DNA of 62,516 bases from Caryophanales bacterium UBA4100 (GCA_002383285.1 DFXU01000050.1:25838-88353), one strand, 5' to 3'. Positions 24,573 through 33,683 are shown, counted from the stretch's first letter. Numbers and translations are program-made. Notes: generated by a model not told the origin, from the sequence alone.

Positions 24573-25154
24573 CTATACCAAATCACAAGCGTCAGCTGGC
24601 ATCCAATGCGCATCCTGACCATCCCATTTCACATTACAACCAATTGGGTTAGTCATTGGTGTGGTAACTGCCTTCCCTGCTAATAGCTCGCTGAGTGCTT
24701 GATCAAGCTCATTCGTTGTCATCTTACTTGTATCTCGTGGACTATCTACGCCTCTTCCTGTATATACGAGCTTTCTTTGTTGATCGAATACATAGAAGTG
24801 TGGTGTGCGAAGCGCCCCGTAAGCTTTAGCAATCTCTTGGCTTTCGTCATGAAGGTATACCCAAGGGAAGTTATGCTTGTTCATACGCTCCACCATATGT
24901 TCAAAGGAATCATCTGGATGTGTATGAACGCTATTGGAATTAATGGCTACAAAGGATACGCCTTGTGGTCTAAATCGGTCCGCGGTTGCGCGGGTTACCT
25001 CATCTGAGCCTACTACATAGGGACAATGGTTGCATGTGAAAGCGATAACCAGAAGCTTAGCTTGATCAAATGAATGAAGTGAGTAATTCTTACCGTCTGT
25101 TGCAGGGAGTGTGAATTCAGGTGCAGCAGCTCCGATAGCGAGTGTGAATGACAT
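24573..25154 (-). CDS. Thioredoxin-fold / AhpC-TSA-like redoxin
   Basis: ATG start behind AAAGGAGG. The 193-residue protein has the AhpC/TSA beginning GAAAPEFTLPATDGK and then a CxxC centre, TCNHCPYV (about residues 40-47). Later come a cis-Pro-type segment (ALRTPHFYVFD) and a C-terminal NPIGCNVKWDG with another cysteine. Cytoplasmic, without a signal peptide. Proteins of this CNHCP subgroup are widespread but poorly studied. They are expected to be thiol oxidoreductases or peroxiredoxin-like. Stands alone, with its terminator at 24514. Confidence 0.85.
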   Translation of the reverse strand: MSFTLAIGAAAPEFTLPATDGKNYSLHSFDQAKLLVIAFTCNHCPYVVGSDEVTRATADRFRPQGVSFVAINSNSVHTHPDDSFEHMVERMNKHNFPWVYLHDESQEIAKAYGALRTPHFYVFDQQRKLVYTGRGVDSPRDTSKMTTNELDQALSELLAGKAVTTPMTNPIGCNVKWDGQDAHWMPADACDLV

Positions 25155-25299
25155 TCAAAAAACCTCCTTTTTGTGGTCAAATATTTGTGACAAACGAGAA
25201 TGTTGTATAAACAAAAAATCTTAGAAAGCAAACCCTCTTGGAGTGAAGATCAGAGTTTGTTTCCCAAGATATACCGGGATGAATATGAATAATTGTATG

Positions 25300-25488
25300 T
25301 TAATGTCTGTTAAGGACAGGTAGCATCTTTGTGCTGTGAACCATGGTGGAGGAACAGATTGGACAAGTTGGTGTTTCTTTGAAGGAGAGGGCATCTCGCA
25401 TCCAGCAAGTGCAGCCTTCTTTGTTACAAGTCCAAATCGATGTTTGTTCAGTTTGAACGGGTTCCATGCCTTTTTTTGAGAAATACAA
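25300..25488 (-). CDS. ydjO: YdjO family cold-inducible zinc-ribbon-like mini-protein
   Basis: The 62 residues contain four paired cysteines (TCNKEGCTCWMRD and TCPICSSTMV) in the pattern of Bacillus YdjO, a protein reported as cold-inducible. It probably binds zinc. AAGGAGG lies upstream of the ATG. Just beyond on the same strand is a cold-shock protein gene, which fits a shared stress response, although the csp terminator at 25585 lies between them. Confidence 0.8.
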   Translation of the reverse strand: MYFSKKGMEPVQTEQTSIWTCNKEGCTCWMRDALSFKETPTCPICSSTMVHSTKMLPVLNRH

Positions 25489-25584
25489 ATTGACTCCTCC
25501 TTAAAGTTTGTTTAGCGTAGCGGCTTACAAAGTAAGAGCAATCAAACAAAACTACATCGATAGATGAGCTAGCTAGTTTTGAAG

Positions 25585-25616
25585 TGAAAAAGAACTGCCC
25601 GATCAAGGGCAGTTCT
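25585..25616 (-). terminator. Intrinsic terminator of the cold-shock gene
   Basis: On the minus strand AGAACTGCCC-TTGATC-GGGCAGTTCT is a perfect 10-bp stem followed by TTTTTC, 17 nt after the csp stop codon. Confidence 0.9.
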
Positions 25617-25632
25617 CTATTTCGGTTAAACT

Positions 25633-25833
25633 CTATAGCTTAACTACGTTTTCGGCTTGAGGGCCGCGATTTCCTTGAACGATATTGAATTGTACGCGTT
25701 GACCTTCGTCAAGTGATTTGTAGCCATCACCTGTGATTGCACTAAAATGTACAAAAACGTCGTTGCCGCCTTCAACTTCAATAAATCCAAAGCCTTTTTC
25801 TGCATTAAACCATTTTACTGTTCCTGTTTCCAT
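25633..25833 (-). CDS. Cold-shock protein, CspA/CspB family
   Basis: The true start is the ATG at 25833 behind GGAGG. The longer open frame to 26049 is leader. The 66-residue OB fold has both nucleic-acid-binding motifs, KGFGFIEV (RNP1) and VFVHFSAI (RNP2), and begins METGTVKWFNAEKG. It is an RNA chaperone. The mRNA leader is about 115-125 nt from the promoter at 25958, typical of cold-shock genes controlled through 5' UTR structure. Confidence 0.95.
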   Translation of the reverse strand: METGTVKWFNAEKGFGFIEVEGGNDVFVHFSAITGDGYKSLDEGQRVQFNIVQGNRGPQAENVVKL

Positions 25834-25957
25834 TTCGAAAAACCTCCATATTGCTAATTTTGATGAAGATAGAAAACGCACATTAATTAGGGTGCTTGTG
25901 TTGAAGTGATAGCCCCTAATACAATGTGCTAATATCTCCATACAATACAATAAACCC

Positions 25958-25986
25958 ATTATTGCACATTTCTTTCGAAAGGTCAA
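25958..25986 (-). promoter_or_regulatory. Promoter of the cold-shock gene
   Basis: On the minus strand TTGACC (25986-25981), a 17-nt spacer and AATAAT (25963-25958) form a sigma-A-type promoter. It leaves a leader of just over 110 nt before the csp start. Confidence 0.65.
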
Positions 25987-26081
25987 ATGAGAAATGAATA
26001 TAGTTACTAAAGAAATAAAGAACAAATAAGGCCGGATTTGAATAAACATGCAGGAAATAATGTTAGGTGGGTGATTACCAT

Positions 26082-26738
26082 ATGACTATAGTGCCAATGA
26101 ATGTAAAGGCTGCACAATTCGAAAGACAAGCAAGGGATAACATAGTTCAGTCAGCATTGGCTTTGAATCGAAGCGGGGTACAATTCGAAGTATTCGAGAA
26201 ATCCCGTTGCAATGAGCATTATTGGATACGCACGGCGAATGGGGGATTCCTACTGAAGCCTACAGCAGTACCATCTGTGGCAATTCGAGATATCTATTCA
26301 AGCGGGCCGTTGTATGCATTCGAATGTGCGACGGCGATTGTTATTGTTCTGTATAAAGCCGTCTTAGATTCATTAGGTGAGCGTATCTTTGACGAATTGT
26401 TTGCGAATATATTCCTAAGAGATTGGCACTATGATGCGGATTTACGATTGAAGGTTATTCAAGGTCTTGCGGTAAAGCCGGGTGACGTTGTTTATTTCCG
26501 TAATCCAGACGTTAATCCACTCACTCCGCAGTGGCAAGGGGAGAATGCGGTGGTGCTGCCGAATCATCTCTATTATGGACATGGTATGGGTGTTCTCTCA
26601 GGGGTGGAAATCATCGCCAAGCTCAATGCTTACCGTAAGACAGGCTCCGTTAAATCCGCATATTTAACCGAAACGGTATTGCAGCTTGATTATTTGAACT
26701 TATATGCGCTAGGGAATATTCAGGCAGCGACATCATAA
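26082..26738 (+). CDS. tgl: Protein-glutamine gamma-glutamyltransferase (spore coat transglutaminase)
   Basis: ATG start behind AGGTGGGTGAT. The GTG at 26067 is less likely. It matches Bacillus Tgl along its length, with the catalytic cysteine in AFECATAIVIV (Cys82 from this start). Further matches are RDWHYDADL, PGDVVYFRNPD, PQWQGENAV and the His-containing YYGHGMGV. Tgl cross-links glutamine and lysine side chains of spore coat proteins late in sporulation. The length (218 residues) is slightly below the 245 of B. subtilis. Stands alone. A sporulation promoter was not identified. Confidence 0.9.
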   Translation: MTIVPMNVKAAQFERQARDNIVQSALALNRSGVQFEVFEKSRCNEHYWIRTANGGFLLKPTAVPSVAIRDIYSSGPLYAFECATAIVIVLYKAVLDSLGERIFDELFANIFLRDWHYDADLRLKVIQGLAVKPGDVVYFRNPDVNPLTPQWQGENAVVLPNHLYYGHGMGVLSGVEIIAKLNAYRKTGSVKSAYLTETVLQLDYLNLYALGNIQAATS

Positions 26739-26857
26739 TGATGTCAGCCTGGGCCCCAGCCGGTATTAATTAGATTAAGCATTGATTTACATGCCTATAA
26801 TGTGGACAGGCAATGATCTGGAACTATCAACCAGCATTCCCATTAATATAGGGTTTC

Positions 26858-26920
26858 ACCCATAGTTGGATATGGGTTACTCTATGAATAAGGAACCTCC
26901 TCCCCTCCTAGAGAGGAGGT
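26858..26920 (+). promoter_or_regulatory. Tandem hairpins, the second hiding the ribosome-binding site
   Basis: The first hairpin is ACCCATA/TATGGGT (26858-26877). The second pairs ACCTCCTC (26895-26902) with GAGGAGGT (26913-26920), which is the Shine-Dalgarno of the NlpC/P60 gene starting at 26927. A second CCTCC in the loop offers an alternative anti-SD. Translation should be low unless the helix opens. Confidence 0.6.
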
Positions 26921-26926
26921 GATAGG

Positions 26927-27787
26927 ATGCTCAAGAGACTTGGAATCATCACCGTGGCTTGTTCGATGTTATTGTCACCTGCAGCAGCGCTTGCTTCTAC
27001 TGGAGAGACGAACCACTCGGTTCACTTTCGCTCTGCGCCTTCAGTAAGCAGTCGAATCTATCAAACTTTACCCGCAGGTAAATCAATAGCTGTGCTAGAT
27101 GAAGTGAACAGATGGTGGGTTAAAGCGAAGGTTGGTAGTAAAACCGGGTATTTATCCACGAAATATGTGAGCTATTCGGATGGCGCAAGCAGTATAGGAA
27201 CGATTACCAGAGGTGTGAATTTCCGATCAGAACCGTCCGTTAAGAGTCGTGTTTACCGTACCTTACATAGTGGAACAGAAGTGAGCGTATTAGAAACTGT
27301 CAATAGCTACTGGGTACAAATCTCTACCGGCGGCCAGACAGGTTATATTAGTACAGATTATATCCAATATGCTGGTTCAGTCAGCGGATCGAACAGTGGA
27401 TCAACTGGCAACGCTACTTCAAGTAGTATTATTAGCTATGGGGAAAGGTTCCTAGGTACCCCTTATTTATTCGGGGCCGAATATCCGACATCAGGTAAAT
27501 TTGATTGTTCTTCGTTCATGCAGTACATCTTTGCGCATTATGATATTGATCTGCCGCGAACGTCTATCAAGCAATCTAAGGTTGGGAAGTACGTCTCCAA
27601 AAGTAATCTCCGTTCAGGAGACCTCGTATTCTTCTCAACAAGTTATTCTTCATCTATTAGTCATGTTGGGATTTACGTAGGGAATGGACGTATACTGCAT
27701 ACTTTTGGTGAGGGTGGTGTGAAGTACAGTACGATTGAAAGTGGCTTCTGGGAAGGTCATTATAAGACAGCGAGAAGAGTGCTATAA
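26927..27787 (+). CDS. Secreted NlpC/P60 peptidoglycan endopeptidase with two SH3b domains
   Basis: Signal peptide (residues 1-24, cleavage near ALA-STG). Two SH3b domains follow (about 28-83 and 90-148), each with the HFRSAPSVSSR / NFRSEPSVKSR pattern. After a Ser/Gly linker comes an NlpC/P60 domain (about 165-286) with catalytic Cys194 (FDCSSFMQY), His246 (SHVGIYVGNG) and His258. It should cut D-Glu-DAP links in peptide stems and serve in wall turnover. The ribosome site is AGGAGGTGA, 6 nt from the ATG, and is sequestered by the upstream hairpin. A strong terminator follows. Confidence 0.92.
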   Translation: MLKRLGIITVACSMLLSPAAALASTGETNHSVHFRSAPSVSSRIYQTLPAGKSIAVLDEVNRWWVKAKVGSKTGYLSTKYVSYSDGASSIGTITRGVNFRSEPSVKSRVYRTLHSGTEVSVLETVNSYWVQISTGGQTGYISTDYIQYAGSVSGSNSGSTGNATSSSIISYGERFLGTPYLFGAEYPTSGKFDCSSFMQYIFAHYDIDLPRTSIKQSKVGKYVSKSNLRSGDLVFFSTSYSSSISHVGIYVGNGRILHTFGEGGVKYSTIESGFWEGHYKTARRVL

Positions 27788-27806
27788 TTTCATATGGATC
27801 TTATGA

Positions 27807-27850
27807 CTAAATCGAAGCAGAGCATTCTGCTTCGATTTAGTTTTTTCTTT
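27807..27850 (+). terminator. Intrinsic terminator of the NlpC/P60 gene
   Basis: CTAAATCGAAGCAGA pairs perfectly with TCTGCTTCGATTTAG (15 bp) around GCAT, followed by TTTTTTC. Confidence 0.95.
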
Positions 27851-27909
27851 ATGAAGGGATAATTCAACATATGTCGAATTAATGCGGGACAATGGAATGA
27901 GGGTTGTTT

Positions 27910-28581
27910 ATGACTGAATTGTTGAATGATTGGCTGCCGATATTGGAGACGGAATTCAAGCAAGCTTACTATTCGAAGCTATGGGACACAGTTCGCGCAG
28001 GATATGAGCGTGGAGAGGTATACCCTGAAGAGCAGGATATTTTCTCAGCTTTACAGTTAACATCGTTAAATGCTGTTAGGGTAGTCCTCTTAGGGCAAGA
28101 TCCATATCATGGAGCGGGTCAAGCGCATGGTCTGAGCTTCTCGGTGAAACCGGGTGTTAAGATTCCACCATCATTGCGCAACATCTATAAGGAATTAGCA
28201 ACGGATGTAGGATACACCATGCCAAATCACGGCGACCTGACCTCTTGGGCGAAGCAAGGGGTGCTGTTGCTGAACACAGCCTTGACGGTTCGAGCGAACG
28301 AAGCAGGTTCTCATCGGGGATTGGGATGGGAATTGTTCACAGATCGAATTATTAAGGTGCTTAATGAATGTCAACGACCCATTGTCTTTCTACTGTGGGG
28401 TAATCACGCCATGGAGAAGCAATCGCTTATTACGAACAATCACCACTGTATTCTAGCCTCTGCACATCCGAGCCCCCTGGCAGCCTATCGAGGATTTTTT
28501 GGAAGCCGTCCCTTCTCAAGAACAAACGATTTTCTCGTAAGTAATGGAGGTATCCCGATTGACTGGCGGCTTCCAGAATGA
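27910..28581 (+). CDS. ung: Uracil-DNA glycosylase
   Basis: Start taken at ATG 27910 behind GAGGG, not the upstream TTG. Family 1 UDG motifs are complete: the water-activating loop GQDPYHGAGQAHGLSFSV with Asp64, and the leucine loop HPSPLAAYRGFFGSRPFS near the C-terminus. The length of 223 residues is normal. It removes uracil from DNA to start base-excision repair. The stop codon lies inside a perfect 20-bp palindrome shared with the convergent gene. Confidence 0.95.
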   Translation: MTELLNDWLPILETEFKQAYYSKLWDTVRAGYERGEVYPEEQDIFSALQLTSLNAVRVVLLGQDPYHGAGQAHGLSFSVKPGVKIPPSLRNIYKELATDVGYTMPNHGDLTSWAKQGVLLLNTALTVRANEAGSHRGLGWELFTDRIIKVLNECQRPIVFLLWGNHAMEKQSLITNNHHCILASAHPSPLAAYRGFFGSRPFSRTNDFLVSNGGIPIDWRLPE

Positions 28582-28597
28582 CCTTGATCAAGGTCAT
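28578..28597. repeat. Perfect 20-bp palindrome between two stop codons
   Basis: ATGACCTTGATCAAGGTCAT covers the ung stop and ends 2 nt before the stop of the convergent gene at 28600. A further copy of its core, CCTTGATCA, follows at about 28604. It may act as a terminator hairpin, although there is no U-tract or loop. Confidence 0.6.
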
Positions 28598-28599
28598 AG

Positions 28600-28947
28600 T
28601 TACACCTTGATCATCTCCCCGTACTTGGTCAGTACAATAATTAATGCTGCTTCGCATATTGCGCGAGCCATGGTGCTTGAAGTGATCTCTGCGAAGAAGA
28701 TCGCTTGCTTATCTAGAATTTCACATGTCCATTCCTCAGGTCTGCCGAATAGATTGACGAACAACCCATCCTCGAGTAGCTTGTCCATAATATCATGAGC
28801 ATGTGTGGGGTTTCCCGCGGGATTCCACTGCTCAATGCTACCCTCATTCTTACGCCATTCTCCATAATTAATCTGCACAAGCGCATTTAATTCAGCCAAA
28901 TTCATAGCGATTAACCGCTCGTGGATTTTCTCTACAACTTCGTTCAT
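28600..28947 (-). CDS. Hypothetical protein, possible phage ABA-sandwich-like fold
   Basis: ATG start behind AAGGAGG. The 115-residue soluble protein begins with a helix (EVVEKIHERLIAMNLAEL) and has PTHAHDIMDKLLEDG, EEWTCEI and a terminal TMARAICEAALIIV. This pattern recalls the phage ABA-sandwich (BC1872-like) proteins common in Bacilli genomes, but the match is by eye and tentative. It stands alone outside any phage context. Function unknown. Confidence 0.6.
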   Translation of the reverse strand: MNEVVEKIHERLIAMNLAELNALVQINYGEWRKNEGSIEQWNPAGNPTHAHDIMDKLLEDGLFVNLFGRPEEWTCEILDKQAIFFAEITSSTMARAICEAALIIVLTKYGEMIKV

Positions 28948-29149
28948 ATTCGGTGCCTCCTTAAAGACTCATAATCTATTCTTATAGTACACCTATGTGT
29001 ATAAAAATCGCAATCGAGCATATAGCTCGGCTCTGTTGGATCGTGGCCGCCTTTACACAATGTTTAATATTCTTTTACCAAAGTTGGTTTAAATATAATC
29101 GCAACAGCCGTAAACTAAAGCAAGTCTCAAAACGAGGAGGGTGTGAGGA

Positions 29150-30073
29150 TTGACAAGAGGCAACAAAGCGATCAGGCTCACACTGAAATGTGCTTTGGTC
29201 TTGGCAATTCTGTACTTTATCGGAAGATTTATATGGTTAGATCGCAAGCAGATCTTACTGTACATCGAGCATGTGGGCTTTATATTCTTCGGCTCGGTGC
29301 TTGTGCTCTCCTTCTTCTTACTCATACAGGCATGGATCTGGTCGGGATTGCTGAATACTCCCATTCGACAGATCAATAGATTTCGTGGGACGGCGATTTA
29401 TATAAATTCACAATTTGCCAAATATTTGCCGGGAGCGATCTGGAACCTAGTAGGCCGAATGATGCTTGCTGGCAAATACGGGGCCTCGTTCTCCGCTCAA
29501 CTACAGAGCATCTATTACGAGAATTTACTGTTAGTAGCTGTCACGGTTGCTTACGGCTTACTCTTGTTCCTGAAGCTTGGGCTTGTAGGCTGGCCGATTT
29601 TTATAGTGCTATGTGTTGGGTTGTTTATTCTATATATATATTATGAAACAATTGCTGAATGGATTGAGCGCTTCATCCATCGTTACATTCGCAAGCTAGC
29701 GAATACGAGGTTAGTCATTCTAAGAAGTGCGTTCTTCTTAAGCTATCTATATTATCTTGTCAGTCATTTACTAATGGGGATTTCCTTCTGGCTTCTCCTC
29801 CTTAGTTTTGACGTAACGAGCATAGATATAATTGAAGCTACAGGAATTTATGCTCTAGCTTGGTTGTTAGGCGTGATTAGTCCGCTGCCTGGCGGTTTAG
29901 GTTTACGTGAAGGTGCATTAACATTCTTGCTTGCTATGCAGATCGATTGGGAGCTCGCTTATCGAATAGCGATCATCGCACGATTGTGGAGTTTATTAGC
30001 AGAAATCCTGCTATTCAGCATTCTTAACGCAGCGGATTACATTGGAAGAAGGGTGAGATTGATATGGCGATAG
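29150..30073 (+). CDS. Lysylphosphatidylglycerol-synthase-TM / UPF0104-like membrane protein
   Basis: TTG start behind GGAGGGTGTGAGGA. About eight membrane helices and the family signature SPLPGGLGLREGAL near residue 243 identify the flippase-like module of MprF relatives, without the aminoacyl transferase domain. Such proteins are commonly encoded beside glycosyltransferases and are thought to move lipid-linked intermediates. Here the next gene is a glycosyltransferase overlapping by 10 nt, which supports a glycolipid or surface-polysaccharide role. The substrate is unknown. Confidence 0.85.
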   Translation: MTRGNKAIRLTLKCALVLAILYFIGRFIWLDRKQILLYIEHVGFIFFGSVLVLSFFLLIQAWIWSGLLNTPIRQINRFRGTAIYINSQFAKYLPGAIWNLVGRMMLAGKYGASFSAQLQSIYYENLLLVAVTVAYGLLLFLKLGLVGWPIFIVLCVGLFILYIYYETIAEWIERFIHRYIRKLANTRLVILRSAFFLSYLYYLVSHLLMGISFWLLLLSFDVTSIDIIEATGIYALAWLLGVISPLPGGLGLREGALTFLLAMQIDWELAYRIAIIARLWSLLAEILLFSILNAADYIGRRVRLIWR

Positions 30074-31281
30074 CAAGGCTGGGAATAGATAAAGGCAAGA
30101 AGAAAGTGGTACTGGTTACAGGAGTATTCCCTCCTGGTATTGGGGGAATGCAGCAATATTATTATCATTTATGTAGAACGACGGGTCATAGAATGACAGT
30201 TCTAGCGCCGATTTACGGTGGAGATGAGGCCTTCGATCGTGGTCAGCCTTACAAGGTCATCCGTCGACGCTTCCTTCAGCAAGAGAAGATCCAAATTTCC
30301 AGCTGGCCCAGATTACTCTATCACACTCTAGCGACGGTGCGTACGGAGAAGGCGGATGTTACGATTTATGGCTATATTCTAATTGGTTTAATTGGGCTTC
30401 TGCTGCAGCTGTTCTTTCATAGAAAATATGTTGTATCTGTACATGGCAAGGATTTATTGGAGTTCCGACGCTTCTGGGGCTTACATCGATTGTGCAAATT
30501 AATTCTTAAACGTGCCGATGGTGTTCTGGCAAATAGCAGATTTACTAAGCAAATCGTTATGAATTATGGTGTGGACGAACGGAAAATACAGGTCGTCTAT
30601 CCGGGTGTTGCAGCCAAATTTGATCAAGGTGAGAAGGATAGGGAGCTGCTTAAGGAGCATGATCTACTCGGAAAATATGTGCTGCTGACGGTTGGGCGAT
30701 TAGTGAAGCGTAAAGGGCATGATAAAGTCATAGAGGCATTGCCTGCTATTGTGGAACAGGTTCCTCAAGCGGTGTATATCATAGTTGGGGATGGACCTGA
30801 GCGCCATAATTTAGAGCGATTGGCAGAGCTTCATGGTGTCCGTGATCGTGTGATCTTCGCCAGCGGCGTGAACAATATCGAGCAATTACAGAGATATTAT
30901 CAATCGGCTGATGTGTTCATCATGACAAGTCGATTATTAGAGGATAAGGGGGATGTAGAAGGCTTCGGCATTGTTTATCTAGAAGCGGCAAGCTGTGGGC
31001 TTCCATCTGTGGCTGGTCGAACCGGTGGTGTTGCTGAGGCGGTTCTCGACAAGACAACAGGGCTGCTTGTTGACCCTACATCAATAGAAGCCATTGTCAC
31101 AGCAGTAACCCGCCTGTACCAGGATCCCGTATTACGAGACTCATTAGCACAAGCGGGCTATCGCCGGGTAAAGTCGGCCTTTCAATATGAGCAGATTGTG
31201 AATAAGATGGATATATTTCTCGAATCAGTGTGTGTGGGTGAGGCTGTACCTATTGGTGAGGAATCAACCGTCAAGCTCTAG
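30064..31281 (+). CDS. Family 4 glycosyltransferase (GT-B)
   Basis: ATG start within the end of the preceding gene (10-nt overlap). The N-terminal Rossmann half begins with VVLVTGVFPPGIGGMQQY. The C-terminal half has VGRLVKRKGHDKVIEAL, IVGDGPERHNLE and the donor-binding GFGIVYLEAASCGLPSVA with the EX7E pair. It should transfer a sugar from a nucleotide donor to a lipid or polysaccharide acceptor. A central insert NNIEQLQRYYQSADVF is standard for the family. Coupled with the flippase-like gene, so the two probably serve one pathway. Confidence 0.9.
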   Translation: MAIARLGIDKGKKKVVLVTGVFPPGIGGMQQYYYHLCRTTGHRMTVLAPIYGGDEAFDRGQPYKVIRRRFLQQEKIQISSWPRLLYHTLATVRTEKADVTIYGYILIGLIGLLLQLFFHRKYVVSVHGKDLLEFRRFWGLHRLCKLILKRADGVLANSRFTKQIVMNYGVDERKIQVVYPGVAAKFDQGEKDRELLKEHDLLGKYVLLTVGRLVKRKGHDKVIEALPAIVEQVPQAVYIIVGDGPERHNLERLAELHGVRDRVIFASGVNNIEQLQRYYQSADVFIMTSRLLEDKGDVEGFGIVYLEAASCGLPSVAGRTGGVAEAVLDKTTGLLVDPTSIEAIVTAVTRLYQDPVLRDSLAQAGYRRVKSAFQYEQIVNKMDIFLESVCVGEAVPIGEESTVKL

Positions 31282-31300
31282 ACGGTACTCAACGAATCAG

Positions 31301-33523
31301 TCAATCCTCGGATAGGCGTTCTAGCATAGCGTTACCATTGGACCCGATTCGCACATATGCGAAATGTGCATTTTGTTCAACCTCAAGTCCTGTTCCTTCA
31401 GGGATAAAGTAATTTTCGATACCGTATGTGATCTGGTTCCAATAGTAAGATTCCTTCTTGCCGTTGATTACGATTTCGTCAGCTCCTAATGTCTCACCGC
31501 TAGTATATATACGATCAAACTCATGTATGCCTTGATCATTCCTCGCCAGCACAATTTCCACGCGACCTTCAATTCCACGATCATCCAGGTCTTCACTAAC
31601 AGCTTTAGGTAACTCAGAGATGGTATACCGAAGCTGGACATAATCGCCCTGCAGTAATGATCGTGGGTCTAGGGGCTGAAGCTCAAGCTTTACAACAGAG
31701 CCGGTTGTCAACAGCCGCTCACTACTCGCGGTCTGATACCCGAGAAATCCGAATTGGAGTATGATCACAATAAGAATAATGAACCCTTGCCTGCGGAGCC
31801 TGAATGGGTGGGATAGCTGTGCACTCTGAGCATGGGTCCTTCTAGCAAAAGCATAAGTGATGGTGATTGCAATAAGCCCTAATATCGCTAATGTGATGGA
31901 TTTGTGAAGAAGTGTCCATAGTAGGTCGTAATATTTGTAAGCTAAGAATGCGAACCATAAGATCAATGTTAATCCAACGTCAAGAGCCTTCTCACGGCGT
32001 ATGAAGTAGAACACTAACCACGTAACCAACACGAAATTTAATAGGTTAAATAATTCGTACGAATATGGGAAGATATCTTCTGTGAAGGTTAATATCAATA
32101 AGAAGATTAAGCTCGAATATAAGCTGCTTTCGCGTAATTGTTCCTTCCCAACCTCATCGCTGATCACCAAGTGCAGACCGTATACAATCGCATTCGCTAT
32201 GGTCATCACAAGCAGAATGTAAGTCCAATTGTTAGTCGTGAAGAAATCAATCCATTGAGTGAGAACAATCATCAAGTTGACGTTCAGTATTGTATAAGTG
32301 AATAATCGTTGAAAGCGGCCTTCCAATCGAATCCAACCTACCATGGATAAAATTAGAAAAATAAGTGAAAGGAGGGATTCCCCAATCCACAGAATGGACA
32401 CGATGCCTGAGATATATCCAATGGTTAATACTGTATACCTGACCACAGCATTGATTCTAGGTATGAATAGCATTGAGAGTACAAAGATCAACGAAAGGGC
32501 GAATAGCACATTCTCAGGATCTGCATCCATAGAGAGCATCCATACTAGACCAGATAATGAGATGCTGCCTATTATGACTCCGATGATGATGACGATTGTG
32601 GACACAATTTTACCAGCAATCATACCCAGCTTACCATCTTTAGCTTCCTCGGCTTCTTCACCCTCAGTTGGTAATTTCTTAATATAGTTAAAGAACAGTA
32701 CATTCCCAGTAAGCAACAAGGCTACGAATAATAATCCAAAGAAGAAGAAGATAAGCGAATAGTAAGATTCCGCGAGCTCAACAAACTTAAGCACGGCATA
32801 GGCTGATGCGGCTAGTGCACTCAGTGTTAGGAACAATTTGTCCATATGAATTCGGATGAAATAATAGAAGCAAGCGACGATGACAGCGATAGTGAGTGGA
32901 TTTAACCAAACCCCATAGGTTTCAAGGGAGAATGAGTTGGACAGGGCGAGTAGAGAGATGTGCATTACAATAAAGCTGAGAATCTTCAATGTTGTTGACT
33001 GTATCCAACCCTTCTCAATAACAAGGAAGAGAACAAGGTTCAGTATAGCGAAGAGGGCGTATATACTTATCTTGAAGCCCTCGCTATAATTCAATTGATT
33101 GAAGCTAGGGTAGAAGTACTGTAACAATGTGATGTGAACTAATAGGAATGATAGGACATAGAACGCTGTGTATCGTGTTATGATTGCGAAAAGTAATGCG
33201 GGAATAGACCAAATCAGGAATAATCCAAAGCTATCTGCATGTGAATTATAGATTTGTCCAAGCAGAGCGACACCAATTCCGAATGTTATACATCCGCCTA
33301 CTAAGAATAAGCGAGCAAGAAATGTATGGACTCCTTGCATAAAGTTTAATTTGGTTAGCACGAAGGCTGTTGCATAGAAGAGAGCAACTAAACCGACCGA
33401 CAGTGAAACCTTCTCTAGTCGCTCCATTCCTGCCCAGTTAGCTGCGAAGAAATATATGATGGATGCTAATAATAGAGATATGCCAAGAAGAAATCCGGTT
33501 CGTATTAGATTGGGCTGTAACAT
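31301..33523 (-). CDS. DUF2157-DUF4401-GDYXXLXY fusion membrane protein
   Basis: A 740-residue protein. The N-terminus is a DUF2157-like set of about eight helices (residues 1-260). The middle is a further helical bundle like DUF4401 (about 300-560). The C-terminus after about residue 590 has one helix and then an extracytoplasmic domain with the signature GDYVQLRY of GDYXXLXY proteins. In many bacteria these three families are separate neighbouring genes, and here they are joined. Their biochemical role is unknown. A terminator at 33646 separates it from the gene upstream on the same strand. Confidence 0.8.
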   Translation of the reverse strand: MLQPNLIRTGFLLGISLLLASIIYFFAANWAGMERLEKVSLSVGLVALFYATAFVLTKLNFMQGVHTFLARLFLVGGCITFGIGVALLGQIYNSHADSFGLFLIWSIPALLFAIITRYTAFYVLSFLLVHITLLQYFYPSFNQLNYSEGFKISIYALFAILNLVLFLVIEKGWIQSTTLKILSFIVMHISLLALSNSFSLETYGVWLNPLTIAVIVACFYYFIRIHMDKLFLTLSALAASAYAVLKFVELAESYYSLIFFFFGLLFVALLLTGNVLFFNYIKKLPTEGEEAEEAKDGKLGMIAGKIVSTIVIIIGVIIGSISLSGLVWMLSMDADPENVLFALSLIFVLSMLFIPRINAVVRYTVLTIGYISGIVSILWIGESLLSLIFLILSMVGWIRLEGRFQRLFTYTILNVNLMIVLTQWIDFFTTNNWTYILLVMTIANAIVYGLHLVISDEVGKEQLRESSLYSSLIFLLILTFTEDIFPYSYELFNLLNFVLVTWLVFYFIRREKALDVGLTLILWFAFLAYKYYDLLWTLLHKSITLAILGLIAITITYAFARRTHAQSAQLSHPFRLRRQGFIILIVIILQFGFLGYQTASSERLLTTGSVVKLELQPLDPRSLLQGDYVQLRYTISELPKAVSEDLDDRGIEGRVEIVLARNDQGIHEFDRIYTSGETLGADEIVINGKKESYYWNQITYGIENYFIPEGTGLEVEQNAHFAYVRIGSNGNAMLERLSED

Positions 33524-33645
33524 AAGATTATCATCCTTTCATGATGGCAATAATTAATACTTATGTATACATTATAGTCGGCATAAGAATGTCGTCCTAG
33601 TACTAACTTTGTATAGTACTCCATGAGTAAAGCTGGTCAATAAGA

Positions 33646-33671
33646 AAGACACCCAGAATGTCAGGTGTCTT
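33646..33671 (-). terminator. Intrinsic terminator of the 84-aa gene
   Basis: AAGACACC pairs with GGTGTCTT (8 bp). Read on the minus strand it is followed by TCTTATT, 13 nt beyond the stop at 33684. Confidence 0.65.
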
Positions 33672-33683
33672 CATCTTAAGTGA

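Noticed and set aside
25834..26049. Longer N-terminus for the cold-shock protein (frame open to 26049)
   Set aside because: The cold-shock domain starts at the ATG at 25833 behind GGAGG, and the promoter at 25958-25986 lies inside the extended frame.
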